Shown here: positions 49,529 to 58,947 of the stretch, piece after piece
Layout: every line of letters starts with the position of its first letter
Position numbering within the stretch: position 1 is the stretch's first letter
Assembly (NCBI RefSeq): GCF_002159835.1
Contig: NZ_NFJL01000009.1
Span: forward strand, 62,001 to 126,000
From: Blautia sp. An249
GTDB taxonomy: Bacteria > Bacillota > Clostridia > Lachnospirales > Lachnospiraceae
Length of the DNA stretch: 64,000 nucleotides
Reading direction: 5' to 3'
Program-made: the position numbers and the translations under genes
Notes under the pieces: generated by a model
Seen by the model: the letters and a program-made list of their open reading frames with translations, nothing else
What the model was told of the DNA's origin: nothing
Database searches by the model: none

Positions 49529-51064
49529 ATGACGATTTCAACGTTTGCAGCCATAGACGTGGGGTCTTACGAAGTCAGCATGAAAGTGTTTGAGCTGTCT
49601 AAAAAAGCAGGGCTGCGGGAAATTGACTATGTCCGTTCCAGACTGGAACTTGGAAGGGGTGCCTATTCACAGGGGAAAATTGAATCCGATATGATCGACG
49701 AACTGTGCGATATACTGATTGGATTTCAGGGAATTATGAAAGGATACGGGGTAAAAGACTACAGAGCCTGTGCCACCAGCGCCTTTCGGGATCTGAGAAA
49801 TCCGCTTATCATTATTGAACAGATCTATCAGAGAACCGGAATCCGGATAGAGGTTCTCAGCAACGCCGAGCAGCATTTTCTGGGGTATAAATCCATTGCG
49901 GCCCGGGAAACGGGATTTAAGAAAATGATTCAGAAAGGAACCGCCATAGTAGACGTAGGCGGAGGAAGCATTCAGGTTTCTCTGTTTGACAAAGACGCCC
50001 TGGTTACTACCCAGAATCTGAAACTGGGAAGTCTGCGTGTAAGGGAGCGCCTTCGTGAACTGGAAAAAGAGACAACCCATTATGAAAAGCTGGTGGAAGA
50101 ATTCGTACGGAACGATTTGATGAGTTTTCAGCGGCTGTATCTGAAAGACCGGGATATAAAGCATGTAATTTTCATGGGTGACTTTCTGACAGAGACAATT
50201 TTCCATGAAAAATTAAGCGACAGAATTATTGCAAGGGATGAATTTATAGAACGCTATGAACAGATCGCCTATAAATCCACAGACAGTCTGGCAGAAGAAA
50301 TGGGAATTGCAGCAGAATATGCCTCACTTGTGGTTCCTACTATTGTAATATATAAGAAGTTTATTGAAATTTTTGAAGCGGAGGCGCTCTGGGTTCCGGG
50401 TGTGTCTCTGGGAGACGGAATTGCCTATGATTACGGAGAAAAACTGAAATTAATCAAAAGCGCCCATAATTTTGAAAATGATATTCTGGTGGCCACAAGA
50501 AATATTGCCAAACGGTATTCCAGCGGGAAAAACCACATTCAGGGAACCACGAAACTGGCTCTCGCAATCTTTGACAGCATGAAGAAGATCCACGGAATGG
50601 GATCCAGGGAACGGCTCCTTCTGCAGATTGCAGTACAGCTGCACGACTGCGGGAAATACATAAGTATGGGAGACGTAGCGGAATGTTCTTACAGCATTAT
50701 TATGTCTACGGAGGTGATCGGCCTTTCCACGGCGGAGCGGCAGATTATCGCCTGCGCTGTACGGTATAATACCACGGAGTTCGCTTATTTTGGAGAAATG
50801 AATGCGGAAACGGGAATTGACAGAGAAGGGTATCGTCTGGTGGCAAAACTGACGGCGATCCTCCGTCTGGCCAATGCGATGGATCGAAGCCATTACCAGA
50901 AGGTTGCAGCTTTAAAAGCGGTGGTCAAAGACAGAACACTGGTTTTAAGCATTGATTCCACCCAGGATTTCAGTCTGGAACTGGGACTTCTGAAAGATAA
51001 AGTGGAATTTTTTGAGGAGATATTCGGAATTCGTTTACGGCTGCGCCGCATAAGAAAGAAATAG
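49529..51064 (+). CDS. ppx: Ppx/GppA-family phosphatase with C-terminal HD domain
   Basis: The 511-residue protein opens with the ASKHA phosphate-1 motif AAIDVGSYEVSMKVFELSKK; YRACATSAFRDLRNPLIIIE and TAIVDVGGGSIQVSLFDKDA are the other nucleotide/polyphosphate motifs. An HD-like domain at about 320-500 includes LLLQIAVQLHDCGKYISMGD. It degrades polyphosphate or pppGpp. With ppk1 only 36 bases downstream, exopolyphosphatase is the natural assignment. Confidence 0.9.
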   Translation: MTISTFAAIDVGSYEVSMKVFELSKKAGLREIDYVRSRLELGRGAYSQGKIESDMIDELCDILIGFQGIMKGYGVKDYRACATSAFRDLRNPLIIIEQIYQRTGIRIEVLSNAEQHFLGYKSIAARETGFKKMIQKGTAIVDVGGGSIQVSLFDKDALVTTQNLKLGSLRVRERLRELEKETTHYEKLVEEFVRNDLMSFQRLYLKDRDIKHVIFMGDFLTETIFHEKLSDRIIARDEFIERYEQIAYKSTDSLAEEMGIAAEYASLVVPTIVIYKKFIEIFEAEALWVPGVSLGDGIAYDYGEKLKLIKSAHNFENDILVATRNIAKRYSSGKNHIQGTTKLALAIFDSMKKIHGMGSRERLLLQIAVQLHDCGKYISMGDVAECSYSIIMSTEVIGLSTAERQIIACAVRYNTTEFAYFGEMNAETGIDREGYRLVAKLTAILRLANAMDRSHYQKVAALKAVVKDRTLVLSIDSTQDFSLELGLLKDKVEFFEEIFGIRLRLRRIRKK

Positions 51065-51100
51065 AAGAAGCCTGAAAAATTTGGAGAAAGGAAAAGAGAG

Positions 51101-53251
51101 ATGGATTTAAAAAAATATGAAAAATCAGAATATTTTGTGAATCGGGAATTAAGCTGGCTGAAATTTAATGAGCGGGTATTAAGCGAGGCCAGAGATAAGA
51201 CAATCCCGTTATTTGAGCGTCTGAAATTCTTAAGCATTACGTCTTCGAATCTGGATGAATTCTTTATGGTTCGTGTGGCTTCTTTAAAAGACCAGGTTCA
51301 TGCTAAATATGAAAAACCGGATATTGCCGGAATGACTCCCAAAGAACAGCTTCAGCAGATCAGCACACAGACCCATAATCTGGTGCAGGTGCAGTATAAT
51401 ACGTATATCCGTTCCCTTCTTCCTGCTTTAAAGAAAGCAGGCCTGGAAATTATTACGGAACATGAAGCCCTAACGGAGGAACAGGAAAAATTTGTGGATC
51501 ATTATTACGAAGAAAATATTTATCCTGTACTTACGCCTATGGCTATGGACTCTTCCCGCCCATTTCCTCTTATCAGAAATAAAACCTTGAATATCGGAGC
51601 TCTGATCAAGAAAAAAGACAGGAAGAAAGATAAAGAAGTACTGGAATTCGCCACCGTTCAGGTGCCTTCCGTACTTCCGCGGGTAGTGCTCCTTCCGGAA
51701 GGGAAAAACGGAAAGAAATCGGTGATTCTTCTGGAAGAAATTATTGAGAAGAATATCGGCAAACTGTTTCTCAGCTATGATGTGGTATGCGCCCACCCGT
51801 ACCGGATTATGCGAAATGCAGATTTAACCATTGATGAGGATGAGGCAGAAGATCTGCTGGTAGAAATCCAGAAACAGTTAAAGAAGAGACAGTGGGGAGA
51901 GGTTATCCGTCTGGAAGTGGAAGAAAAGATGGATAAGCGGCTTTTAAAAATCCTGAAAAATGAGTTTTCCATCAAGGAAGAAGACATCTACGAAATCCCT
52001 GGTCCTCTGGATTTAACCGTGCTGATGAAAATTTACGGCCTGGACGGTTTCAAACAGTACAAATCGCCGGGCTATACCCCTGCGCCGGTAGCGGCTTTTC
52101 AGGATGGAGAGAATATTTTCTCCGTTATCCGTCAGCAGGATGTCTTTTTGCACCATCCTTATATGAGCTTTGATCCGGTGGTGAATTTTGTCCGCCAGGC
52201 GGCAAAGGATCCGGATGTACTGGCTATCAAACAGACCCTGTACCGGGTCAGCGGAAATTCCCCGATTATTGCGGCTTTGGCTCTGGCGGCGGAAAATGGG
52301 AAACAGGTATCGGTTCTGGTGGAATTAAAGGCCAGATTTGATGAGGAAAATAATATTGTATGGGCGAAAAAGCTGGAGAAGGCAGGCTGCCATGTTATTT
52401 ATGGACTGGTAGGTTTAAAGACCCACAGTAAAATTACGCTGGTTGTCCGCCGGGAAGATACGGGAATCCGACGTTACGTTCATCTTGGAACCGGAAACTA
52501 TAATGATTCCACAGCTAAGTTATATACGGACTGCGGACTGTTTACGTCAGATGCCAGAATCGGAGAGGACGCTACGGCTGTATTTAATATGTTATCCGGA
52601 TATTCCGAACCGAAAAAATGGAATAAGTTAGTAGTTGCTCCCATCTGGATGAAGGATAAATTCTTAAAGCTGATAGAAAGAGAGGCGAAGTACGCCCAGG
52701 AAGGAAAACCGGCACATATTATGGCGAAAATGAATTCTCTGTGTGATCCGGTGGTTATGGCTGCTTTGTATTATGCTTCTTCCTGCGGCGTAAAAATCGA
52801 TCTGGTTGTCCGGGGGATCTGCTGTTTGAAAGTGGGAATTCCGGGAATCAGCGAGAATATTACCGTTCGTTCCATTGTGGGAGATTTTCTGGAGCACAGC
52901 CGTATCTTCTATTTCCACTGCAACGGCGCGGAAGATGTATTTATGGGAAGTGCAGACTGGATGCCGCGTAACCTGGACAGACGTGTGGAAATTGTTTTCC
53001 CTGTGGAAGATGAGAAGATTAAGAAAGAGGTTATCCATATTTTAGACGTGGAAATGAGAGACAATGTAAAAGTGCATCTTCTGCAGCCGGACGGAAGTTA
53101 TGTAAAACCGGATAAGCGGGGGAAAGCCCTGTTAAATTCTCAGATGGAATTCTGTAAGGAGGCCCAGGAAAAGGCAGTTATAAAAAAAGAAAAGGAAAAG
53201 AGCCGCGTTTTTATCCCCGCTGAACCCTTAGAAGACCCGGAAGAAATATAA
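51101..53251 (+). CDS. ppk1: polyphosphate kinase 1
   Basis: At 716 residues it has all PPK1 parts: FVNRELSWLKFNERVLSEAR and SITSSNLDEFFMVRVASL in the N-domain, LHHPYMSFDPVVNFVRQAAK, AIKQTLYRVSGNSPIIAALA, and the active centre RRYVHLGTGNYNDSTAKLYT whose His is phosphorylated. MGSADWMPRNLDRRVEIVFP carries the second PLD-like His/Arg region region. It reversibly polymerises ATP gamma-phosphate. The palindromic repeat element begins right at its stop codon. Confidence 0.96.
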   Translation: MDLKKYEKSEYFVNRELSWLKFNERVLSEARDKTIPLFERLKFLSITSSNLDEFFMVRVASLKDQVHAKYEKPDIAGMTPKEQLQQISTQTHNLVQVQYNTYIRSLLPALKKAGLEIITEHEALTEEQEKFVDHYYEENIYPVLTPMAMDSSRPFPLIRNKTLNIGALIKKKDRKKDKEVLEFATVQVPSVLPRVVLLPEGKNGKKSVILLEEIIEKNIGKLFLSYDVVCAHPYRIMRNADLTIDEDEAEDLLVEIQKQLKKRQWGEVIRLEVEEKMDKRLLKILKNEFSIKEEDIYEIPGPLDLTVLMKIYGLDGFKQYKSPGYTPAPVAAFQDGENIFSVIRQQDVFLHHPYMSFDPVVNFVRQAAKDPDVLAIKQTLYRVSGNSPIIAALALAAENGKQVSVLVELKARFDEENNIVWAKKLEKAGCHVIYGLVGLKTHSKITLVVRREDTGIRRYVHLGTGNYNDSTAKLYTDCGLFTSDARIGEDATAVFNMLSGYSEPKKWNKLVVAPIWMKDKFLKLIEREAKYAQEGKPAHIMAKMNSLCDPVVMAALYYASSCGVKIDLVVRGICCLKVGIPGISENITVRSIVGDFLEHSRIFYFHCNGAEDVFMGSADWMPRNLDRRVEIVFPVEDEKIKKEVIHILDVEMRDNVKVHLLQPDGSYVKPDKRGKALLNSQMEFCKEAQEKAVIKKEKEKSRVFIPAEPLEDPEEI

Positions 53252-53440
53252 AAATTCGTAACTATTCAGCCATGCGGCTGCTGAAGGCAAAAATACAACG
53301 CAAGCTTGCTTGCAGAGGAATTTTGCCATCAGCAGACATATGGCGTTTAGCCGTAATCGAGGATTCAGCCGCGTAAGCGGCGGTAGAGCAGCGGCAGCTG
53401 CGAGAATCCGAGATGCATGGCTGAATAGTTACAAAAATTC
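53250..53440. repeat. 175-bp MITE-like palindromic element with 8-bp flanking direct repeats
   Basis: GTAACTATTCAGCCATGC (53258-53275) and its exact inverse GCATGGCTGAATAGTTAC (53415-53432) bound the element. Identical AAAAATTC octamers flank it (53250-53257 and 53433-53440), as a target-site duplication would. Inside are further stems: CTGCTGAAGGCAAAA with TTTTGCCATCAGCAG (53277-53335) around AAGCTTGCTT, GGATTC/GAATCC (53361-53409), and GCCGCGTAAGCGGC. It encodes no transposase. It may also act as a terminator for ppk1. Confidence 0.75.
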
Positions 53441-53460
53441 AAAAAAAGTGAAAAAAGTAC

Positions 53461-53489
53461 TTGCATATTTCAACAAAATGATTTATTAT
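53461..53489 (+). promoter_or_regulatory. promoter of tRNA-Glu
   Basis: TTGCAT (53461-53466), 17-base spacer, TATTAT (53484-53489), 20 bases before the tRNA. The same stretch is an inverted repeat, TTGCATAT...ATATGCAA. Confidence 0.6.
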
Positions 53490-53509
53490 ATGCAAGTACG
53501 GTTCACTTA

Positions 53510-53581
53510 GGTCTGTTGGTCAAGTGGTCAAGACGCTGCCCTCTCACGGCAGAATCAGGGGTTCGACTCCCCTACAGACTG
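53510..53581 (+). tRNA. tRNA-Glu (anticodon CTC)
   Basis: A 72-base cloverleaf: acceptor GGTCTGT/ACAGACT with a G-U end pair, D-arm TGGTCAAGTGGTCAAGAC, anticodon stem CTGCC/GGCAG around CTCTCAC with anticodon CTC, and T-arm AGGGGTTCGACTCCCCT. It reads GAG. CCA is not encoded. Confidence 0.95.
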
Positions 53582-53585
53582 TTTT

Positions 53586-53614
53586 AAAGCTCTTGAGTTT
53601 CAAGAGCTTTTTTT
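53586..53614 (+). terminator. terminator of tRNA-Glu
   Basis: AAAGCTCTTGA-gttt-CAAGAGCTTTTTTT, a canonical hairpin with T-run. Confidence 0.92.
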
Positions 53615-53724
53615 GTGCGTTTACGGATGATTTTGTGATATAATCCAATATTATTATATAAGGGACGAAATAGATACTGTCCCCAGGATTTCCCGGAATA
53701 GAGAGAAACAGAGAGGAGCACTTT

Positions 53725-54564
53725 ATGAAAAGAAAGATTGACTTACATGTTCATTCTACAAGTTCGGACGGAAGCTATACGCCTTCTCAGCTTGTGAAGC
53801 TGGCAGAGGAAAAAAATCTGGCAGCTTTTGCACTGACGGATCACGATACGGTATCCGGAATTGAAGAGGCTATGGAGGCAGCCAGGGAAAGCAGCGTAGA
53901 GGTAGTGCCGGGGATTGAATTTTCCACCCGCTATGAAAACAGAGATATTCATATACTGGGCCTGGATATTGACTATCAGGATGTACGGTTTCAGGAGAAT
54001 CTGGAAAATTTCAGAGCATCCAGGAAAATCCGGAATCAGAAAATGATTCAGAAACTGCAGGAACATCAGGTGAAAATTTCAGAGGAGCTTATGAAAGAAA
54101 AATTTCCGGACTGTGTCTGCACCCGTGCCCATATTGCTAAGTTTCTGGAGGAAGAAGGCTACGTATCTTCCAAGCAGGAAGCCTTTGACCGGTATCTGGG
54201 AGAGAGAGCCTGCTGTTACGTTCCAAGAGAAAAGGCAGATCCTTATCAGGCGATAAAAATGATTCATGAAAGCAAGGGAATTGCGGCTCTGGCCCATCCC
54301 CTGCTGTATGGATTTTCCCGGAAACACCTGGACGAGGTGGTAAATCGGCTGCGTCAGGCAGGTCTGGATGCTATTGAAGCCCTTTATTCCTGCAACAGGC
54401 CGGCAGAAACACAGGAAATGATACAACTGGCAAAACAATATCATCTGAAGATTACAGGAGGTTCCGATTTCCACGGTACCTTTAAACAGGGACTGAATAT
54501 GGGAGACGGATATGGAAACCTGGAAGTTCCTTACTCTGTTCTGGAAAATCTCAGAGAAAAGTAG
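53725..54564 (+). CDS. PHP-domain phosphoesterase (YciV/RNase AM-like)
   Basis: The 279-residue protein has PHP motifs: KIDLHVHSTSSDGSYTP, LAAFALTDHDTVSGIEEAME, VVPGIEFSTRYENRDIHILG, GIAALAHPLLYG and the final KITGGSDFHGTFK. These histidines and aspartates bind a trinuclear metal site. Relatives hydrolyse 3',5'-nucleotide bisphosphates and trim RNA 5' ends; that function is inferred by family. GAGAGGAGC precedes ATG 53725. Confidence 0.9.
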   Translation: MKRKIDLHVHSTSSDGSYTPSQLVKLAEEKNLAAFALTDHDTVSGIEEAMEAARESSVEVVPGIEFSTRYENRDIHILGLDIDYQDVRFQENLENFRASRKIRNQKMIQKLQEHQVKISEELMKEKFPDCVCTRAHIAKFLEEEGYVSSKQEAFDRYLGERACCYVPREKADPYQAIKMIHESKGIAALAHPLLYGFSRKHLDEVVNRLRQAGLDAIEALYSCNRPAETQEMIQLAKQYHLKITGGSDFHGTFKQGLNMGDGYGNLEVPYSVLENLREK

Positions 54565-54577
54565 CCTCCTGTTTTTC

Positions 54578-54605
54578 TGGACAAAAGAAAGACTTTTGCT
54601 ATAAT
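54578..54605 (+). promoter_or_regulatory. putative promoter of the parE-parC operon
   Basis: TGGACA (54578-54583), 16-base spacer, TATAAT (54600-54605), 33 bases before ATG 54638. Confidence 0.55.
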
Positions 54606-54637
54606 GGGAGTTACGTAAAGAAAGGATTGGAAATAAG

Positions 54638-56560
54638 ATGGCGAAAAAAAATACGTATAATGCGGAAAGCATCTCTGTACTGGAAGGTCTGGAGGCAGTA
54701 AGGAAGAGACCGGGTATGTATATCGGAAGTGTTTCCCGGAAAGGGCTGAACCATCTGATTTATGAGATTGTAGATAATGCGGTGGACGAGCATCTGGCCG
54801 GATTTTGCAGCTTTATTCAGGTTACTCTGGAGGCGGACGGTTCCTGCACAGTGAAAGATAACGGAAGAGGAATTCCGGTGGATTTACATGAGAAAGGGGT
54901 TTCGGCAGAACGTTTGGTCTTTACCACCCTTCATGCAGGAGGAAAGTTTGACGATTCTGTTTACAAGACCAGCGGCGGACTGCACGGAGTGGGTTCCTCC
55001 GTGGTAAATGCGCTGTCTGTGTATCTGGACATCCAGGTAAGCAGGGACGGATTCATCCATCACGATCACTATGAACGGGGGATTCCCACTCTGGAATTGA
55101 ATCAGGGTCTGCTTCCGGTAATAGGAAAAACAAAGGAGACAGGAACCTGCATTAATTTTCTTCCGGATCCGGAGATTTTTGAAAAAACCAGATTCTCTGC
55201 CACGGAAGTGAAAAGCCGTCTTCATGAAACCGCATACCTGAATCCGGAGCTGACAATTCTGTTTGAAGACCGCAGAGGAGAAAGTCCGGAAGTTTCAGAA
55301 TTCCATGAGCCGGAGGGAATTGTGGGCTTCATTCGGGATTTGAATAAAAATACGGAGGTTCTCCATGAACCTGTCTATCTGAAGGGGGAAAACGAAGGGA
55401 TTACTGTTGAGGCAGCTTTTCAGTTTACCAATGAATTCCGGGAGAATGTTCTGGGATTTTGCAACAATATTTACAATGCAGAAGGGGGAACCCATCTGAC
55501 AGGGTTTAAAACCACCTTTACTTCTGTAATGAATAACTATGCCAGAGAACTGGGGATTTTAAAAGAGAAAGACCCGAATTTTACAGGAACGGATATTCGC
55601 AACGGTATGACGGCAGTAGTATCCATTAAACATCCTGCCCCACGGTTTGAAGGACAGACGAAAACCAAGCTGGACAACCAGGATGCGTCCAGAGCCACCG
55701 GTAAAGTGGTGGGAGAGCAGATTGTACTTTATCTGGATCGGAATCTGGAAACTCTGAAGAGCATTTTATCCTGTGCGGAGAAAGCCGCTAAAATTCGTAA
55801 AACAGAAGAGCGGGCCAAGACCAATCTTCTGACAAAACAGAAATACTCTTTCGACTCCAATGGAAAGCTGGCTAATTGTGAGAAGAAAGATCCTTCCCAG
55901 TGTGAAATTTTCATTGTAGAAGGAGATTCTGCAGGCGGCTCTGCAAAGACTGCCAGAGACAGGAATTATCAGGCGATTCTGCCCATCCGGGGGAAAATCT
56001 TAAATGTGGAGAAGGCCACCATTGACAAAGTGCTGGCCAATGCAGAAATTAAAACCATGATTAATGCCTTCGGCTGCGGCTTTTCAGAAGGTTATGGGAA
56101 TGACTTTGATATAACAAAACTTCGCTACGATAAAATTATTATTATGGCAGATGCGGATGTGGACGGAGCCCATATCTCTACGCTTTTGCTGACTTTATTC
56201 TATCGCTTTATGCCGGAACTGATTTATGAAGGGCACGTGTATATTGCCATGCCGCCTCTTTATAAAGCCATGCCCAAGAAAGGGAAAGAAGAGTATCTTT
56301 ATGATGACAAAGCGCTGGAACGCTATCGGAAAAGGCAAAAGGGACCTTTTACTCTGCAGAGATATAAAGGTCTTGGTGAGATGGACGCCCAGCAGCTTTG
56401 GGAAACCACGTTAAATCCGGATACCCGTATGCTGAAACGGGTGGAAATCGAAGACGCCCGGCTGGCGTCCAGTGTGACGGAAATTTTAATGGGGTCTCAG
56501 GTCCCTCCGCGAAAGGCGTTTATTTACGAACACGCAAAGGATGCAGAACTTGATATTTAA
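54638..56560 (+). CDS. parE: DNA topoisomerase IV-type subunit B
   Basis: A 640-residue GHKL ATPase: VLEGLEAVRKRPGMYIGSVS, EIVDNAVDEHLAGF, DNGRGIPVDLH, and GGLHGVGSSVVNALS form the ATP site; the TOPRIM part has IFIVEGDSAGGSAKTARDRN and IIIMADADVDGAHISTLLLT, and LQRYKGLGEMDAQQLWETTL ends it. Gyrase and topo IV B subunits are close; I choose topo IV because the partner A subunit lacks a GyrA box and the pair is away from the usual dnaA-gyrBA region. Confidence 0.9.
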   Translation: MAKKNTYNAESISVLEGLEAVRKRPGMYIGSVSRKGLNHLIYEIVDNAVDEHLAGFCSFIQVTLEADGSCTVKDNGRGIPVDLHEKGVSAERLVFTTLHAGGKFDDSVYKTSGGLHGVGSSVVNALSVYLDIQVSRDGFIHHDHYERGIPTLELNQGLLPVIGKTKETGTCINFLPDPEIFEKTRFSATEVKSRLHETAYLNPELTILFEDRRGESPEVSEFHEPEGIVGFIRDLNKNTEVLHEPVYLKGENEGITVEAAFQFTNEFRENVLGFCNNIYNAEGGTHLTGFKTTFTSVMNNYARELGILKEKDPNFTGTDIRNGMTAVVSIKHPAPRFEGQTKTKLDNQDASRATGKVVGEQIVLYLDRNLETLKSILSCAEKAAKIRKTEERAKTNLLTKQKYSFDSNGKLANCEKKDPSQCEIFIVEGDSAGGSAKTARDRNYQAILPIRGKILNVEKATIDKVLANAEIKTMINAFGCGFSEGYGNDFDITKLRYDKIIIMADADVDGAHISTLLLTLFYRFMPELIYEGHVYIAMPPLYKAMPKKGKEEYLYDDKALERYRKRQKGPFTLQRYKGLGEMDAQQLWETTLNPDTRMLKRVEIEDARLASSVTEILMGSQVPPRKAFIYEHAKDAELDI

Positions 56561-56578
56561 ACAGAGAAGGAGTACCAG

Positions 56579-58822
56579 ATGAAATCAGATACAGAACATA
56601 TAATTCGCACAGACTATGCAGAAGAAATGCAGAAGTCATACATTGATTATGCCATGAGCGTCATCATTGCACGTGCCCTTCCGGATGTGCGGGACGGATT
56701 GAAGCCGGTACAAAGAAGAACGCTTTACGATATGTACGAGCTGGGAATCCGCTATGACCGGCCCTATCGTAAATGTGCCAGAATCGTGGGAGATACCATG
56801 GGTAAATATCACCCTCACGGAGACAGTTCCATCTATGAAGCGCTGGTTGTGATGGCTCAGGACTTTAAAAAAGGGCGCACCCTGGTAGACGGACATGGAA
56901 ATTTCGGTTCCATTGAGGGGGACGGAGCAGCGGCTATGCGTTATACAGAGGCCCGGCTGGAAAAACTGACCCAGGAAGTGTATTTATCCGATCTGGATAA
57001 AAACATCGTGGATTTTGTTCCTAATTTTGATGAAACGGAGAAAGAGCCGGAAGTTCTTCCGGTACGTATCCCCAACCTGCTTATTAACGGAGCCGACGGA
57101 ATTGCCGTGGGAATGGCCACCAGTATTCCGCCTCATAATCTGGGAGAGGTGGCAGATGCAGTAAAGGCTTATATGAAAAATAACGACATCAGCACGAAAG
57201 GGCTGATGCGCTACGTAAAAGGCCCGGATTTTCCCACAGGCGGCATTGTAGTTAATAAAGACGAGCTTCTGTCTGTTTATGAGTCCGGATGCGGAAAGAT
57301 TAAGATTCGGGGAAGGACTCAGGTGGAGAAAGGAAAAGGCGGGAAGCTTTATCTGGTAATTACAGAAATTCCGTATACAATGGTCGGGGCAAATATCGGA
57401 AAATTTTTAAACGATGTGGCTTCTTTAGTGGAATCCAAAAAGACTGCCGATATTGTAGATATTTCCAATCAGTCTTCCAAAGAGGGAATCCGGATTGTAC
57501 TGGAGCTGAGAAAAGATACCGACGTGGAGAATCTTACAAATATGCTTTATAAGAAGACACGTCTGGAAGATACGTTCGGGGTAAATATGCTGGCAGTTGC
57601 CGACGGACGTCCGGAAACACTGGGACTGAAAAAGATGATTGAACACCACGTGGATTTTCAGTTTGAAATCACCACCAGAAAGTATCAGACCCTATTAAGA
57701 AAAGAAGAGGAGAAGAAGGAAATCCAGGAAGGCTTAATCAAAGCCTGCGATGTCATTGATTTGATTATTGAAATCCTGCGGGGCAGCAAAAGCCAGCAGC
57801 AGGTAAAAGAGTGTCTGATTTTCGGCAACACCCAGGGAATTCGCTTTAAAACCAAGACCAGTGAAAGACAGGCCGGGAAACTGCGCTTTACCGAGCGGCA
57901 GGCCACGGCGATTCTGGAGATGCGGCTGTATCGACTGATTGGACTGGAAGTGGAAGCCCTGCTTGCAGAGCATGAGCAGACCGTTTCCAATATCAGCCGT
58001 TATGAAGATATTTTAAATAACTATGACTCTATGGCACAGGTTATCATGGAAGATTTGGATGCCATTAAGAAAGAATATGGGTATAAAAGGAAAACTTCCA
58101 TTGAAAATGCAAAAGAAGCAGAGTATGTAGAGGTAAAAGAAGAGGCGAAAGAAGTCTGTTTTTTAATGGATCGGTTCGGCTACGTCAAATCCATAGACAA
58201 GGCGGCTTATGAAAGGAATAAAGAAGCAGCTCACCAGGAAAACAGATATGTATTTTCCTGTATGAATACAGACCGGATCTGTATCTTCACTGATGAAGGG
58301 AAAATGCATTCTGTAAAAATGCAGGAAGTTCCCCTGGTAAAATTCAGAGAGAAAGGAGTTCCCTTAGATAATCTCTGTAATTATGACAGTCAAAAGGAAC
58401 AAATTTTATACGTTTCCGCCATGGAAACATTAAAAGAACAGAATCTGCTGTTTGTGACCCGAAAAGCCATGTGCAAACAGGTAAAGGGAGAAGAGTTTAC
58501 CGTATCCAAAAAGATGATCGCAGCTACCAAATGCAATGAAGGAGATAAGGTTATTTTTATTGGAGACAGTGAAGCTATGGAATTTTTAGTCCTTCAGACA
58601 AAGCAGGGGGTTTTCCTGAAATTTCTGAAGCAGGAGGTGCCTCTGAAAAAGAAAGGCGCCATCGGGGTGCGCGCGATGAAGTTAAACCCCGAAGATGAAC
58701 TGGAGGCGGCTTATCTGCTGGAGGCACATACAGAATATACGATTTCCTTTAAAGACAGAAAGATTTCTCTCAATCGCCTGAAGTTGGGAAAAAGAGACAC
58801 AAAGGGAATCAAAAACCGGTAA
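56579..58822 (+). CDS. parC: DNA topoisomerase IV-type subunit A
   Basis: The 747-residue breakage-reunion subunit has [20 protein letters not shown], the quinolone-pocket stretch [20 protein letters not shown], the catalytic Tyr in [20 protein letters not shown], and [14 protein letters not shown]. The C-terminal beta-pinwheel (about 500-735) shows no QRRGGxG GyrA box, consistent with decatenation rather than supercoiling. Ser at the quinolone-pocket DSS position looks unaltered. It follows parE by 18 bases. Confidence 0.92.
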   Translation: MKSDTEHIIRTDYAEEMQKSYIDYAMSVIIARALPDVRDGLKPVQRRTLYDMYELGIRYDRPYRKCARIVGDTMGKYHPHGDSSIYEALVVMAQDFKKGRTLVDGHGNFGSIEGDGAAAMRYTEARLEKLTQEVYLSDLDKNIVDFVPNFDETEKEPEVLPVRIPNLLINGADGIAVGMATSIPPHNLGEVADAVKAYMKNNDISTKGLMRYVKGPDFPTGGIVVNKDELLSVYESGCGKIKIRGRTQVEKGKGGKLYLVITEIPYTMVGANIGKFLNDVASLVESKKTADIVDISNQSSKEGIRIVLELRKDTDVENLTNMLYKKTRLEDTFGVNMLAVADGRPETLGLKKMIEHHVDFQFEITTRKYQTLLRKEEEKKEIQEGLIKACDVIDLIIEILRGSKSQQQVKECLIFGNTQGIRFKTKTSERQAGKLRFTERQATAILEMRLYRLIGLEVEALLAEHEQTVSNISRYEDILNNYDSMAQVIMEDLDAIKKEYGYKRKTSIENAKEAEYVEVKEEAKEVCFLMDRFGYVKSIDKAAYERNKEAAHQENRYVFSCMNTDRICIFTDEGKMHSVKMQEVPLVKFREKGVPLDNLCNYDSQKEQILYVSAMETLKEQNLLFVTRKAMCKQVKGEEFTVSKKMIAATKCNEGDKVIFIGDSEAMEFLVLQTKQGVFLKFLKQEVPLKKKGAIGVRAMKLNPEDELEAAYLLEAHTEYTISFKDRKISLNRLKLGKRDTKGIKNR

Positions 58823-58873
58823 GAATCAAAAGGGGAATGTTCTAAACAAGAGATAATTTGATAAAATATGGAA

Positions 58874-58901
58874 TTGTAATCTTGTGAAAATAGTATATAA
58901 T
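58874..58901 (+). promoter_or_regulatory. promoter of the sortase-LCP unit
   Basis: TTGTAA (58874-58879), 16-base spacer, TATAAT (58896-58901), before TAGGGAGG and ATG 58948. Confidence 0.6.
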
Positions 58902-58947
58902 GAAAAGGGATCAAACTCCTTTTATATTTAAATAGGGAGGAATCACG

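Noticed and set aside
53310-53510. 66-codon frame in the repeat element
   Set aside because: Arg/Ala-rich translation of palindromic DNA with no ribosome site; better explained as part of the MITE-like element.
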